DNA of 64,000 nucleotides from Thermomicrobium roseum DSM 5159 (GTDB taxonomy: Bacteria > Chloroflexota > Chloroflexia > Thermomicrobiales > Thermomicrobiaceae), in assembly GCF_000021685.1 (NCBI RefSeq), contig NC_011961.1, forward strand, positions 620,001 to 684,000. Direction: 5' to 3'. The position numbers and the translations under genes were made by a program. Below are positions 26,818 through 36,247 of the stretch, one piece after another (within the stretch, counting starts at the first letter, position 1; every line of letters begins with the position of its first letter). The notes below the pieces were generated by a model. It was not told where the DNA came from. It worked only from the letters and a program-made list of their open reading frames with translations, and did not search any database.

Positions 26818-28080
26818 ATGGTCTGGGACGAGCTCATCCGAGTAACGCCGGAACTCGATGCGTGGCTGCGTGAGACGCGCCGCTACCTCCACATGCATCC
26901 CGAACTCTCGCTCCAGGAAACCAATACAGCTCGCCTCGTCGCTGGCCATCTCCGCGAACTCGACATCGAGCACCGTACCGGACTGGGTGGTGACGGTCGG
27001 CCGCTCTTCATGTCCGCCGAGGCCCTCCGGGCAGCTGGTATCCAACCAGGACCCACCACCGGAGGGAACGGGGTCCTCGCCCTCATCCGCGGTGAGCGTG
27101 GCCCTGGAAGAACCGTCCTTTTGCGCGCCGATATGGATGCCCTCCCCATCGACGAACAGAACGAGGTACCATATCGATCCACGCGCCCCGGAGTGATGCA
27201 CGCCTGCGGTCACGATGCGCACACCACCATTTTGCTCGGTGTCGCCGAGCTCCTGAATAGCTTGCGCGATCGCTTCGCCGGGACGGTCAAACTGATGTTC
27301 CAGCCCGCGGAGGAAGGACCTGGCGGTGCGGCGGCGATGATCGCCGATGGGATCCTCGAAGATCCGCCAGTCGATGCCGCCTTTGCTCTCCACGTCGACA
27401 GCACGCACCGCGCTGGTGAGGTCGCCGTGTCGCCTGGGCCAGCGACCGCAGCGGCCGACACGTTCCGCATCGTGGTGCGCGGTGTCGGTGGTCATGCCGC
27501 CAAACCGGAGACCACCGTCGATCCGATCGTGGTCGCTGCGCAGATCGTCGTCGCACTTCAGACGCTCGTCAGCCGGGAGACGAGCCCTCTCGAGTCGGCT
27601 GTCGTCACGGTCGGCACGTTCCACGCCGGGACCGCGACCAACATCATTCCGGATCACGCTGTTCTCGAGGGGACGGTCCGCACCTATTCTCCTGCGGTCC
27701 GCGATCATATCGAGCGGCGCATCGCTGAGCTCGCTAGCGGCATCGCTCGCGCCATGCGTGCCGAGGCGGAAACCGTTTACCTCCGCGGTTATCCAGCCAT
27801 GTACAACGATCCCTCGCTCACAGCACTCGCTCGCCAGGTGGCGACGGAACTGCTGGGTTCCGAGCGTGTTTACGATCGGGAACCGCTCATGGCTGGGGAA
27901 GACTTCGCCTTCGTCGCCCAGCATGTCCCGGTGTGCATGATCAGCCTGGGCGTTGCGAACCCGGAGCGCGGCATCGTCTACCCGCCGCACCACCCGCGTT
28001 TCGACCTGGACGAGGACGCGCTCGCCGTCGGCGTCCGACTCCTCACCGCGATCGCCCTCCGCTATCTCGGTGCTGTCTGA
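26818..28080 (+). CDS. M20-family amidohydrolase / aminoacylase
   Basis: A 420-residue zinc-type hydrolase of the IAA-amino-acid hydrolase / N-acyl-amino-acid amidohydrolase branch. The metal and catalytic motifs are intact: RADMDALPI, HACGHDAHT, FQPAEEGPGG, VRGVGGHAAKPE (dimerisation domain) and GEDFAF near the end. AAGGAG precedes the ATG. It removes acyl groups from amino acids or a related amide; the substrate is unknown. Followed after 15 bp by a secreted sugar dehydrogenase gene. Confidence 0.92.
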   Translation: MVWDELIRVTPELDAWLRETRRYLHMHPELSLQETNTARLVAGHLRELDIEHRTGLGGDGRPLFMSAEALRAAGIQPGPTTGGNGVLALIRGERGPGRTVLLRADMDALPIDEQNEVPYRSTRPGVMHACGHDAHTTILLGVAELLNSLRDRFAGTVKLMFQPAEEGPGGAAAMIADGILEDPPVDAAFALHVDSTHRAGEVAVSPGPATAAADTFRIVVRGVGGHAAKPETTVDPIVVAAQIVVALQTLVSRETSPLESAVVTVGTFHAGTATNIIPDHAVLEGTVRTYSPAVRDHIERRIAELASGIARAMRAEAETVYLRGYPAMYNDPSLTALARQVATELLGSERVYDREPLMAGEDFAFVAQHVPVCMISLGVANPERGIVYPPHHPRFDLDEDALAVGVRLLTAIALRYLGAV

Positions 28081-28095
28081 CGCGAGGAAGCGACG

Positions 28096-29379
28096 ATGCA
28101 ACCCTTCGCTCGCATACCGCACGCCAACCTGCGACTGACGCGACGGAGCGTGCTACTCTTCTCGCTGCTCCTGCCTGCCTGCAACGTGGGTATCCAGCGA
28201 TGGGAGAGCGGACCGCCCACTGCCACACCTCCTCCCGCGGCGTCGCGCACTCCTTCGCCCGTTCGCACGCCTAGTTCCGCCTCACCGTCTCTCGCGACCG
28301 TCACTGCTCCGCGACCGAGCCCGACCGGTGCACCATCCCCCACCGGTCCGGTCGCGCTCCGGGTCGAGACGCTCCTCACTGGACTCGAGGCACCGTGGGA
28401 AGTGACCTTCGCTCCCGATGGGCGTCTCCTGTTGACCGAACGGCCAGGCCGAGTCCGGCTCGTGGTGAACGGCCAGCTCCGCACTCGACCTGCGCTGACG
28501 CTACCGGTCGCCGCAGTCGGCGAAGGCGGTCTCTTGGGCCTCGCGCTCCACCCTGACTTCTCTCGTACGGGGTGGGTTTACCTTTACTACACCTACCAGA
28601 CGGACCAGCTTTGGAATCGGGTCGTCCGCTATCGACTCGCCGATGATCAGTTGGTCGAACCTCAGGTCATTCTCGATCGCATTCCTGGTGCCAGCATCCA
28701 TGACGGGGGGCGGATCGCCTTCGGTCCGGACGGCAAACTCTACGTCACGACCGGTGATGCCCGTGACCCGGAAGCCGCGCAGGACCTCGCTTCGCTCGCT
28801 GGCAAAATCCTGCGACTCGAGCCAGACGGCTCGCTCCCACCGGACAATCCCTTCCCGGGATCTCCGGTTTGGACCTATGGCCATCGCAACCCGCAGGGCC
28901 TGGCTTGGACGAACGATGGCCGGCTCTATGCGACCGAGCACGGGCCGACCGGCGATCTCGGACTCGCCGCCCATGACGAGGTGAACCTGATCGAACCGGG
29001 GAAAAACTACGGCTGGCCCTTCGTCGTCGCCGATCTGGTCCGGCGTCCGCTGCCCGATGCTGTTCCGCCGGTTGCGCAGAGCGGCCAGACTACTTGGGCC
29101 CCGAGCGGAGCCACGTTCGTGCGTGCTGGGTCCATTCCCCAGTGGCAGGGAAACTTGCTCTTCGCTGGCTTGCGCAGTCAAGCGCTTTGGCGCCTCGTCC
29201 TCACACCGGACGGACGATCTGCTGTCCAGCTCGAGGCACTCTATCAGGGAGAGTTCGGTCGGCTGCGCACCGTCGTCGAGGGGCCGGACGGAGCGATTTA
29301 CCTCCTGACCAGCAACCGCGACGGCCGCGGTAACCCGCGTGCCGGGGACGACCGTCTCGTCCGCATCGCGCCCGCTTGA
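28096..29379 (+). CDS. PQQ-dependent sugar (glucose/sorbosone) dehydrogenase, lipoprotein
   Basis: A 427-residue secreted protein. A lipobox-like LLLPAC near residue 33 would anchor it, followed by a Pro/Thr/Ser linker (about 45-85). The rest is a six-bladed beta-propeller of the GSDH/soluble aldose dehydrogenase family, with GLEAPWEVTFAPDGRLLLTERPG, GLLGLALHPDF, HDGGRIAFGPDGKLYVTTGD and YGHRNPQGLAW. These proteins oxidise aldoses with PQQ and Ca. Many relatives have unknown substrates, and no PQQ synthesis genes are in the window. Probably co-transcribed with the M20 hydrolase. Confidence 0.88.
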   Translation: MQPFARIPHANLRLTRRSVLLFSLLLPACNVGIQRWESGPPTATPPPAASRTPSPVRTPSSASPSLATVTAPRPSPTGAPSPTGPVALRVETLLTGLEAPWEVTFAPDGRLLLTERPGRVRLVVNGQLRTRPALTLPVAAVGEGGLLGLALHPDFSRTGWVYLYYTYQTDQLWNRVVRYRLADDQLVEPQVILDRIPGASIHDGGRIAFGPDGKLYVTTGDARDPEAAQDLASLAGKILRLEPDGSLPPDNPFPGSPVWTYGHRNPQGLAWTNDGRLYATEHGPTGDLGLAAHDEVNLIEPGKNYGWPFVVADLVRRPLPDAVPPVAQSGQTTWAPSGATFVRAGSIPQWQGNLLFAGLRSQALWRLVLTPDGRSAVQLEALYQGEFGRLRTVVEGPDGAIYLLTSNRDGRGNPRAGDDRLVRIAPA

Positions 29380-29543
29380 ATCATTCTTCGCGACGAGACA
29401 GCTGCAATCCTCCCGTCCTCCGGGGGGTCTTTCAACGAGTTGCAGCGACCCGTCACCCGAGATGTGCGCAGCTGCCGTTCCCCCGCTCGTTTCCGAGCAG
29501 CCGTGGCACGTCCCTGCAGTGCTCGCCATCGCCATGACGCCGA

Positions 29544-30476
29544 TCAGGGTGAACGGCGAGTCACCGGAGCAGCGATCCGGGGAACGTTCTCCTGGAGCCC
29601 TGCCCGCTGGGCGAGCAGGACACCCACGAACACTGCCATGATCCCGATGACTTGCGTCACCCGGATCCGTTCTCCGACAAACATTGCACCGAGCACCAGA
29701 GCGATTCCAGGCTGCAAATAATAGTAGACCAGCGTCGTGGCAGCCCCGAGCCGTTGAACAGCTCGTTGCCAGAACACGTTCGCTCCCACCATCGCCAGAA
29801 TTCCCGTATAGAGGAGCGCTCCCCAGGCACCCCAACCAGGCACCTCGTGCAGGCTCTGCATCGTCTCCGGGAAGCCAACGAGACTCACCACGACCAGGCT
29901 CGCAATGAGCATCCAGGTCGTGATCGGTACAGCCCCGTACCGGCGTACCAGCGGCCGCGGGATCAACGTCACCCCGACCCAGCAGAGCGCCGCGCCGAGC
30001 GTCAGGAGATCGCCCCACAGCGTCGAGCGCGCTTCCCCCTCGGGACGACCGATCATCGCCACGACGCCCGCGAACCCCAGCACCGCCCCGATGATCGCCC
30101 CGAGACGAGGTCGTTGACGTTCGACGAGCCAAGAAATCGGGAGCGCCCAGAGCGGGCTCGTGTTCAGAAAAAGCGCGCTGTGCGTCGCTGTTGTATGGTG
30201 CATGCCCACGAGGAACAGGATCTGGAAAAGCCCCATCGCCCCAAAACCCGCCACCGCGAGGCGCGGCCAATCGGCTCGCTCGATCCGCAACGCCTCACCA
30301 CGCCAGCGCAACCACAGGAGAAGACACGCGATCGCGACGATCAGCCGGACGACTGCGAAGCCGAGCGGACCGAACGAATCGACACCGTGCTTGACGATCG
30401 GGAAGGACGCTCCCCAGATGAGCACAGCGAGGAAGGCCTCACCATCGACCCAGCGCCGCCATGTCGCCACACGCAT
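29544..30476 (-). CDS. EamA/DMT-family transporter
   Basis: A 310-residue inner-membrane protein with ten predicted helices in two EamA repeats. The first carries LIWGASFPIVKHGV, and the second carries YTGILAMVGANVFWQRAVQRLGAATTLVYYYLQPGIALVLGAMFVGE, both classic drug/metabolite transporter motifs. It probably exports an amino acid or metabolite. The ATG chosen has GGGGGCGG upstream; the reading frame extends further without support. Confidence 0.88.
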   Translation of the reverse strand: MRVATWRRWVDGEAFLAVLIWGASFPIVKHGVDSFGPLGFAVVRLIVAIACLLLWLRWRGEALRIERADWPRLAVAGFGAMGLFQILFLVGMHHTTATHSALFLNTSPLWALPISWLVERQRPRLGAIIGAVLGFAGVVAMIGRPEGEARSTLWGDLLTLGAALCWVGVTLIPRPLVRRYGAVPITTWMLIASLVVVSLVGFPETMQSLHEVPGWGAWGALLYTGILAMVGANVFWQRAVQRLGAATTLVYYYLQPGIALVLGAMFVGERIRVTQVIGIMAVFVGVLLAQRAGLQENVPRIAAPVTRRSP

Positions 30477-30712
30477 GCGCCGCCCCCCAACCCGCATTGT
30501 CCAACAGCCGAGCATCGTTGACCAGTGAACTGTTCGTCCCAGCGAAACCGTTCGGTCGAGGGCACCGGAGGACGATCGTGACCAGCTTCCCCTGGGGGCG
30601 GACGACGCTCGCTCGCCACAGTAGCGACGAACTCGGTCTCCTTGCGACAGGTCGATCCAGGGTCCATACTTCATCCGTGACCGGCCACGAGGATCGGAGC
30701 GACGTCTCCACG

Positions 30713-30994
30713 ATGACGCGCGAAACCACCTGCCATCGGGTCGAGCTGTACGGCCTCCCGGCAGTCATCGCCGGTCAGCGGACATTGGAAGTCGCGGGAA
30801 CGACATTGGCCGAACTCGCCAGCGCACTCGTCGTCGCCTGTCCTCGACTGGCTGGCCCCGTCATCGATCCTGCGACCGGTTGGCTCAACCGCGGGTACGT
30901 CTTCGTCGTCGACGGCCGCTTCACGCGTGACCCGGCGACAGCGTTGGAATCAGCGAGCGAAATCCTCCTCGTCGCAGCGCAGGCCGGAGGCTGA
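30713..30994 (+). CDS. MoaD/ThiS-like small protein with C-terminal Gly-Gly
   Basis: A 93-residue ubiquitin-fold sulfur-carrier-like protein. It ends in AQAGG, the diglycine tail that is adenylated and thiocarboxylated in MoaD and ThiS. Its stop lies 3 bp before the start of the AOR gene, an arrangement known for tungsten oxidoreductases. It may supply the dithiolene sulfur for tungstopterin or be an AOR-specific partner. The ribosome site is weak; the start was set by family length. Confidence 0.82.
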   Translation: MTRETTCHRVELYGLPAVIAGQRTLEVAGTTLAELASALVVACPRLAGPVIDPATGWLNRGYVFVVDGRFTRDPATALESASEILLVAAQAGG

Positions 30995-30997
30995 GCG

Positions 30998-32806
30998 ATG
31001 CAGGCGATCCACGGTCGCGCACTCGTCGTCGATTGCTCCACTGGCACTGCTGAACCGTTTCCCATCCCGCCTGCCGTCAGTGCCGCTGTTCTCGGTGGTG
31101 CCGGGCTCGCCAGCTGGCTCCTCCTCCGCTTCGCTCCACCGCGGGTCGATGCTTGGGCACCAGAAAATCCCTTCGTTCTCGCGGCTGGCCCGTTCATCGG
31201 GACCGGACTCACCACGTCGAGCAAGCTCGCGATCGCGACGACATCCCCGCAGACCGGCTTCATCGGGGATTCCCTCACCTCGAGCTATCTGGCACTCGTC
31301 CTGCGGCGGACCGGCTTCGATGCCCTCGTGGTCGTGGGCAGGGCGCCGCGCTGGTCGGTCCTCTTCGTCGACGACGATCAGGTTCGCCTGTTGCCAGCTG
31401 AGCATCTGCTCGGACGCGACCCCGAGGAGACTGCAGCCACTCTGCGCAGCGAACTCGGCCGCGACATCAGAGTCGCCGCGATCGGCCGTGCTGGGGAACG
31501 ACTCGTCCGCTACGCGGCGGTCGTCAACGACGGGCGTCTCGCTGGACGCACCGGGCCGGGGGCTGTTCTCGGGGCCAAACGGATCAAGGCGATCGCCGTG
31601 CGCGGGACCGGACGATTTCCAGCGGTCGCCGATCCGGACGGAGTCCATCGGGCTGCGCGCCAGCTGGCCACGCGTAGTCTCGGTCCCGAAACCGCCAAGT
31701 ATCGCGAACTCGGGACTGTGGCCAACCTCGCCTTTTTTAGCCGGCTCGGTGTCCTCCCGACCCGCAACTTCCAGGCCGGATCGTTCCCCGCGGCCGAGGC
31801 GCTTTCCGGGGAGAGACTGGTCACCCAGCACCGGGCTGATCGGCAGGCGTGTGCGGCCTGCACGGTCGGCTGCGAGCATCACTTCCGGACCAGCGATGGT
31901 GGCCCCGCGACCACGGTTCGACTCGAGTACGAGACACTGTTCGCCCTCGGCTCGCTGTGCGGCATCGAGGACCCGAACGTCGTCCTGCGGGCAGCAGCGC
32001 TCTGTGACCGCTACGGGATGGACGCCATCAGCGCTGGGGGAACGATCGCTTGGGCGATGGAATGCGTCGAGCGGGGTGTCCCCTTGCCAGGCTCACCCGA
32101 CGAGTGGCCTCGTTTCGGCGATGGGGCCAGCCTCCTGCGCACGCTGGAAGCGATCGGAGAGCGCCGCGGCCCGCTCGGCGCTCTCTTGGCCGAAGGCTCG
32201 CGGCGGGCTGCTGCCATCATCGGCCATGGCAGCGAGACCTGGGCGATGCACGTTAAAGGGCTCGAGCTTCCCGGTTACCACCCCAAACGGTTGCGCGCCA
32301 TGGCGCTCGGCTTCGCGGTCACCCCGCGCGGCGCGTGTCACAACCGAACGTCTGCCTACGAGATCGACTTCTCCGAGGACGCCCCCGCTTTGGCCGAACG
32401 GATCGCGCAGGCGACCGCCCGCAGCGAGGATCGCTCGGCCCTGCTCGATGCACTGCCCCTCTGCAAGTTCCTCCGCCACTGCTTCGATGATTTCTTCGTC
32501 GAAGCGGCCAACCTCGTCCGGCTCGTGACTGGCCTTTCCTGTGACGCAGACGAACTCCAGCGGACCGGCGAGCGCATCGTCACGCTCAAAAAGCTCTTCA
32601 ACCTGCGCCAGGGGTGGACCCGCTCCGATGATACGCTTCCATCGCGCCTGCTCGGCCCAAACGGCATCGATCCAGCCGAACTGGACAGGCTCATCAGGGC
32701 ATACTACCGTGTACGCGGCTGGGCGGCCGATGGGTCGATTCCGCCGGAACGCCTGCGCGATCTTGGATTGGAATCGTTGCTCGACTCCGTTTCGATCGGA
32801 TCGTAA
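30998..32806 (+). CDS. Tungsten-type aldehyde:ferredoxin oxidoreductase
   Basis: A 602-residue AOR-family enzyme oxidising aldehydes to acids with ferredoxin as acceptor. The N-terminal AOR domain has GGAGLASWLL and GPFIGTGLTTSSK. The [4Fe-4S] ligands are C285, C288 and C292 (CAACTVGC) with a fourth Cys near 490 (LPLCKF). Pterin-contact motifs DAISAGG and ELPGYHPK are present. Length and motifs are complete. No tungstate transporter is in the window. Likely role: detoxifying or using aldehydes from amino-acid or sugar breakdown. Confidence 0.93.
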   Translation: MQAIHGRALVVDCSTGTAEPFPIPPAVSAAVLGGAGLASWLLLRFAPPRVDAWAPENPFVLAAGPFIGTGLTTSSKLAIATTSPQTGFIGDSLTSSYLALVLRRTGFDALVVVGRAPRWSVLFVDDDQVRLLPAEHLLGRDPEETAATLRSELGRDIRVAAIGRAGERLVRYAAVVNDGRLAGRTGPGAVLGAKRIKAIAVRGTGRFPAVADPDGVHRAARQLATRSLGPETAKYRELGTVANLAFFSRLGVLPTRNFQAGSFPAAEALSGERLVTQHRADRQACAACTVGCEHHFRTSDGGPATTVRLEYETLFALGSLCGIEDPNVVLRAAALCDRYGMDAISAGGTIAWAMECVERGVPLPGSPDEWPRFGDGASLLRTLEAIGERRGPLGALLAEGSRRAAAIIGHGSETWAMHVKGLELPGYHPKRLRAMALGFAVTPRGACHNRTSAYEIDFSEDAPALAERIAQATARSEDRSALLDALPLCKFLRHCFDDFFVEAANLVRLVTGLSCDADELQRTGERIVTLKKLFNLRQGWTRSDDTLPSRLLGPNGIDPAELDRLIRAYYRVRGWAADGSIPPERLRDLGLESLLDSVSIGS

Positions 32807-32809
32807 GCG

Positions 32810-33163
32810 ATGTTCGACAACGACGAACTCCTCTGGCTCGAACTGGAGCGCGTCCGCCTCCCCTCTCCGGTCCTGGCCCGGATCGAAGAACTCGCTGAGG
32901 AACGACGCCGTTTGCTGCAAGCCTTGCCGGACCTGCTCTTCGAGCGCGAGCAGGTCATCCGCCGCATCGCCGAGATCGATCTGGAACTCGAACGTCTGTG
33001 GGATCTGCGCCGGCGCGAACTCCTCTTCGTCCGCCAACTCGTCAGTACCGAGAGCCAGGAAGCGCCAGCGACGCTCGAAGAGGTCGAAGAGCAGCTCTCG
33101 GAAGAGGAGGCCGAGGACGGTACGAGGGATGAGTCCTCGGCCTCCCACGAGGCGATGAGCTGA
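32810..33163 (+). CDS. Small charged coiled-coil protein, unknown
   Basis: A 117-residue protein starting 3 bp after the AOR stop, so in the same operon. Residues about 15-75 form Arg/Glu/Leu heptads (EELAEERRRLLQALPDLLFE and following); the tail is strongly acidic. No family is recognised. Its tight coupling suggests an accessory or assembly protein for the AOR. It converges with the RidA gene, leaving only 6 bp between the stops. Confidence 0.7.
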   Translation: MFDNDELLWLELERVRLPSPVLARIEELAEERRRLLQALPDLLFEREQVIRRIAEIDLELERLWDLRRRELLFVRQLVSTESQEAPATLEEVEEQLSEEEAEDGTRDESSASHEAMS

Positions 33164-33169
33164 GCGCCG

Positions 33170-33628
33170 TCACTCGACCTCGACGATGGCTTCGATCTCG
33201 ACCGTGATCCCTCTCGGCAGCGAGCCCATCCCGACCGCCGAGCGCGCATGGCGACCGCGCTCACCGAACACGTCGACGAACAGGTCCGAGCAGCCATTGA
33301 TGACTTCCGGATGCTGACCGAAGTCGGGATCGGCGTTCACCATCCCCAGCACCTTTACGATCCGCTTCACCCGGTCGAGATCGCCGAGTTCCTGCTTGAG
33401 AACCGCGAGGAGCACGAGACCGACCGAGCGAGCATGGCGATACGCTTCCTCGACGGTCACCTCCCGCCCTACCTTGCCGATCGGAACCGTCCCGTCGGGA
33501 TTCCACGGTCCCTTGCCCGCCAAGAAGAGCAGATTGCCAGTGCGCACGGCGTGTACGTAATTGCCCGCCGGCTTCGGCACCGGTGGCAGCTCGATCCCGA
33601 GTTCCTCGAGTCTCCGCTCGATCTCCAC
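33170..33628 (-). CDS. RidA/YjgF/UK114-family protein
   Basis: A 152-residue trimeric enamine/imine deaminase-type protein. Family features include GNLLFLAGKGPW, a VGLVLLAVLKQELGDLDRVKRIVKVLGMV helix-strand unit and the terminal RHARSAVGMGSLPRGITVEIEAIV with the substrate-binding Arg. The GTG start has AAGGGAG upstream. The slightly longer N-terminus is typical of the YjgH-like branch. Probable role: removing reactive enamines from PLP enzymes. Confidence 0.88.
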   Translation of the reverse strand: MEIERRLEELGIELPPVPKPAGNYVHAVRTGNLLFLAGKGPWNPDGTVPIGKVGREVTVEEAYRHARSVGLVLLAVLKQELGDLDRVKRIVKVLGMVNADPDFGQHPEVINGCSDLFVDVFGERGRHARSAVGMGSLPRGITVEIEAIVEVE

Positions 33629-33978
33629 GTTCTGCTCCCTTCCCGCTACGGTGCGACCGCTCGTCCCGTATGATACGCCGCTCGGCCCGGCGGATTCCGT
33701 AGGAGATCGCGCCGACCAGGCCTGCGCGAGATCCCTCAGCACAGCGTCGGTCCGCCCGCCGAACGACGCTGCTCTTCGAGGACGCGATCGCACAGAGTGA
33801 CGTCCGAGCTCACCGCACGACCGGACCTTCTCGCCGGTGCGGAGATGGACAGGTTGCTGCTGGCGCGGCCCGTACCCAGTAATGTGCATCGTCCTCGTCG
33901 CGACCCTTCTCGACGACCAGTGCCGAGCACGATCCTCAGTGTCTCCGCTACAATCCGGCCGAAGGGAAAGGGCGCAGG
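33629..33978. other. 350-bp divergent promoter region
   Basis: This lies between ridA (minus) and the DedA gene (plus) with no gene of its own. TATCAT on the minus strand (complement of 33670-33675) and TACAAT on the plus strand (33949-33954, 25 bp before the DedA ATG) are candidate -10 boxes. Neither has a good -35. Confidence 0.35.
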
Positions 33979-34632
33979 ATGGTTCACCTCGATTTGGCCA
34001 GTCTCATCCGCACCATTGGTCTCCTCGGTGTGGCAGCGATCGTGTTTACTGAAAGCGGTCTCCTCATCGGGTTGTTCCTGCCAGGTGACTCTCTCCTCTT
34101 CACAGCTGGTCTGCTCGCTGCTCAGGGTTACCTCGATATCCGCTGGCTCGTCCTCGCCTGCTTCGCTGCCGCTGTCGCAGGCGACCAGGCCGGCTACGCC
34201 TTCGGCTTGCGGGTCGGGCGGGCACTCTTTCAGCGTCAGGACTCGCGCTTTTTCAAGAAGCGCTATCTCGTACAGGCTGAGCGCTTTTTCCTCCGTCATG
34301 GAGGCAAGGCAGTCACGCTGGCCCGCTTCGTACCCATCGTCCGGACCTGTACACCGATCGTCGCGGGGATCGGCCGCATGCCGTACCAACGGTTCCTCGC
34401 CTTCAACCTGCTCGGGGCAGCGCTCTGGGCGATCGGCATCACGCTCGCCGGGTACTGGTTGGGCAACGTCATTCCGGGTATCGACCGATACCTCTTGCCC
34501 ATCGTCGTCGCTATCGTGCTCGTCTCCCTCGCGCCCTCGGCCCTTCATCTCTGGCGCGAGCGGCAGGCGACCCTCCCCCATCCCCCTCGCGCTGGTGCCC
34601 CTCTGCCCGCGAAGGAGCGCGACCGCACGTAG
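33979..34632 (+). CDS. DedA/SNARE-associated membrane protein
   Basis: A 217-residue inner-membrane protein of the DedA (VTT) family, now linked to phospholipid carrier recycling. It has the FTESGLLIGLFLPGDSLLFTAGLLA segment and the ARFVPIVRTCTPIVAGIGRMPY motif, whose Arg residues are essential in E. coli members. About five hydrophobic segments. Single gene. The ATG has AAAGGG about 10 bases upstream. Confidence 0.9.
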   Translation: MVHLDLASLIRTIGLLGVAAIVFTESGLLIGLFLPGDSLLFTAGLLAAQGYLDIRWLVLACFAAAVAGDQAGYAFGLRVGRALFQRQDSRFFKKRYLVQAERFFLRHGGKAVTLARFVPIVRTCTPIVAGIGRMPYQRFLAFNLLGAALWAIGITLAGYWLGNVIPGIDRYLLPIVVAIVLVSLAPSALHLWRERQATLPHPPRAGAPLPAKERDRT

Positions 34633-34773
34633 CCGTATCCCCGAAAGTCCGGTTGGTGCGCGAGACACGGAGACTCGAGCGTAGGAGCGTCGCTCTGGAA
34701 GAGCGATGAGTCTCCCCCGGTCCTCTGGCGCCCTTGCGGCGCTCTGCGGGACGAGTCCTGTCCCCCTGTTCTC

Positions 34774-34804
34774 TTGCCGAGTCCGATCGCAAAGCGGTTA
34801 TACT
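34774..34804 (+). promoter_or_regulatory. Candidate promoter for the glutamine-synthetase-like gene
   Basis: TTGCCG (34774-34779) and TATACT (34799-34804) with a 19-base spacer, 30 bp upstream of the ATG. The -10 is good; the spacer is longer than ideal. Confidence 0.4.
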
Positions 34805-34834
34805 GGCGAGGTCATGGGATGGTAGGAGGCGGTT

Positions 34835-36184
34835 ATGGAGATCGCGACCGTGACACGGTTATTGCGAGCAGCTGGTGTGCGTTGGGTACGCATCGAAATG
34901 GCCGATACCCACGGTATCGCCCGCTCGAAAAGTGTGCCGCTCGACAAGTTCCCACTCTACGGAACGCTGGGCATCAACTTTTATGGAGGGATGCTCCTGC
35001 AAGATGCCTCGGGCTGGGACATTCCGCTGGAAGAGCGCCTTCCGCCCCCTGACTATCTCCTCAAGCCGGATCTCGATACGCTGGTCGTGCTTCCCTACGC
35101 GCCAGGAGAAGCCCGCGTCATCGGTGACCTCTACCGCGATGATGTCCCAGCCCCGGAGGATCCTCGGGTCGTTTGTCGGCGCATCGTCGACCTCTATCGT
35201 GCGCACGGCTGGACACCGCGCAGCGGTTTCGAGTACGAGTTCTACTTGCTCGTCGCTGCGACACGCGAGCCCGTCTTCCGTGACAAGCAGATCTGCTCGA
35301 CGATCCGCAACAACTTCGACCCTGCCTGGCGCGATGAACTCCTCGAGGCGCTCGAGGCACACGGAATCGTCGTGTCGACGCTGAGCGTGGAAAACGCGCC
35401 CGGCCAGTTCGAGATCACCTTCAGCCCAGCCGACGGGCTCACCGCGGCCGATCAGGCGTTCTCTTTCCGCACCACCGTCAAGGAGGTTTCGCGCAAGCAC
35501 GGGTACTTGGCCCCATTCATGACCAAGCCATTCATCGACCAAGCAGCATCCGGCACTCACCTGCACCACAGCCTCGTCGACTGCCGCACAGGCGAGAATC
35601 TTTTCGCCGATCCTGCGGGCGAGTATGGCCTCTCCGAGTTGGCCTGGCACTTCCTCGGTGGGCTTTTCCATCATGCGCGAGCACTCATCGCTTTCTTCTC
35701 CCCCACACCCAACGATTACAAGCGGTATCAGCCTGGTCTCTTCGCGCCCACGAGCATCTGCTGGGGCTACGACAATCGTTCGGCTGCCTTCCGCATTCCA
35801 GCTGACGCCCACGGAGCCAAGGCTCGCATCGAGAACCGGCTCGGCGGAGCCGCGGCCAATCCCTACATCGCGCTCGCCGCGTCGCTGGCAGCTGGATGGG
35901 ACGGGATCCAGCGTCGCCTTCGTCCCCCTGCGCCGATTCAGAAAGATGTCGGTTGGCTCGAGGGGTTGCCACCGCTGCCTCGCTCGCTCGACGAAGCGCT
36001 CGATGCTCTGGAAGCCGATCGCACGCTTTGTGAATTGCTCGGCCGACCGTTCGTCGAGACCTATATCGCCGTGAAGCGGTGGGATACCGAAAAATGCCGA
36101 CGGCACTGCCCCGACTACGGCACACCGGAGTGGCTCCGCCGCATCGATCCCTACGAGTGGGAGGAGTACGGCGAACTCATCTAG
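34835..36184 (+). CDS. Glutamine synthetase-family ligase
   Basis: A 449-residue GlnA-fold enzyme. The active-site motifs are present: FEYEFYLL (metal Glu), GTHLHHSLVD (His metal ligand), PTPNDYKRYQPG and NRSAAFRIP (ATP/glutamate site). The C-terminal adenylylation Tyr motif of GSI is absent, and the N-terminal sequence is that of gamma-glutamyl-amine ligases (PuuA/GlnA3-like). It may therefore join glutamate to polyamines or other amines rather than ammonia. Strong TAGGAGG upstream of the ATG. Confidence 0.9.
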   Translation: MEIATVTRLLRAAGVRWVRIEMADTHGIARSKSVPLDKFPLYGTLGINFYGGMLLQDASGWDIPLEERLPPPDYLLKPDLDTLVVLPYAPGEARVIGDLYRDDVPAPEDPRVVCRRIVDLYRAHGWTPRSGFEYEFYLLVAATREPVFRDKQICSTIRNNFDPAWRDELLEALEAHGIVVSTLSVENAPGQFEITFSPADGLTAADQAFSFRTTVKEVSRKHGYLAPFMTKPFIDQAASGTHLHHSLVDCRTGENLFADPAGEYGLSELAWHFLGGLFHHARALIAFFSPTPNDYKRYQPGLFAPTSICWGYDNRSAAFRIPADAHGAKARIENRLGGAAANPYIALAASLAAGWDGIQRRLRPPAPIQKDVGWLEGLPPLPRSLDEALDALEADRTLCELLGRPFVETYIAVKRWDTEKCRRHCPDYGTPEWLRRIDPYEWEEYGELI

Positions 36185-36247
36185 GTACCAGCTGCGCGAT
36201 CTGTACACTTGGCCCGGTGAGACAGGGAACCGAGTACGGATGGTCGC

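Noticed and set aside
28501..30270. 589-codon minus-strand frame
   Set aside because: Antisense to the sugar dehydrogenase gene and overlapping the DMT transporter in the wrong frame; no domain.
34859..36208. 449-codon minus-strand frame of the same length as the glutamine-synthetase-like gene
   Set aside because: Mirror frame of the plus-strand gene; the plus-strand protein has all active-site motifs and a strong ribosome site.
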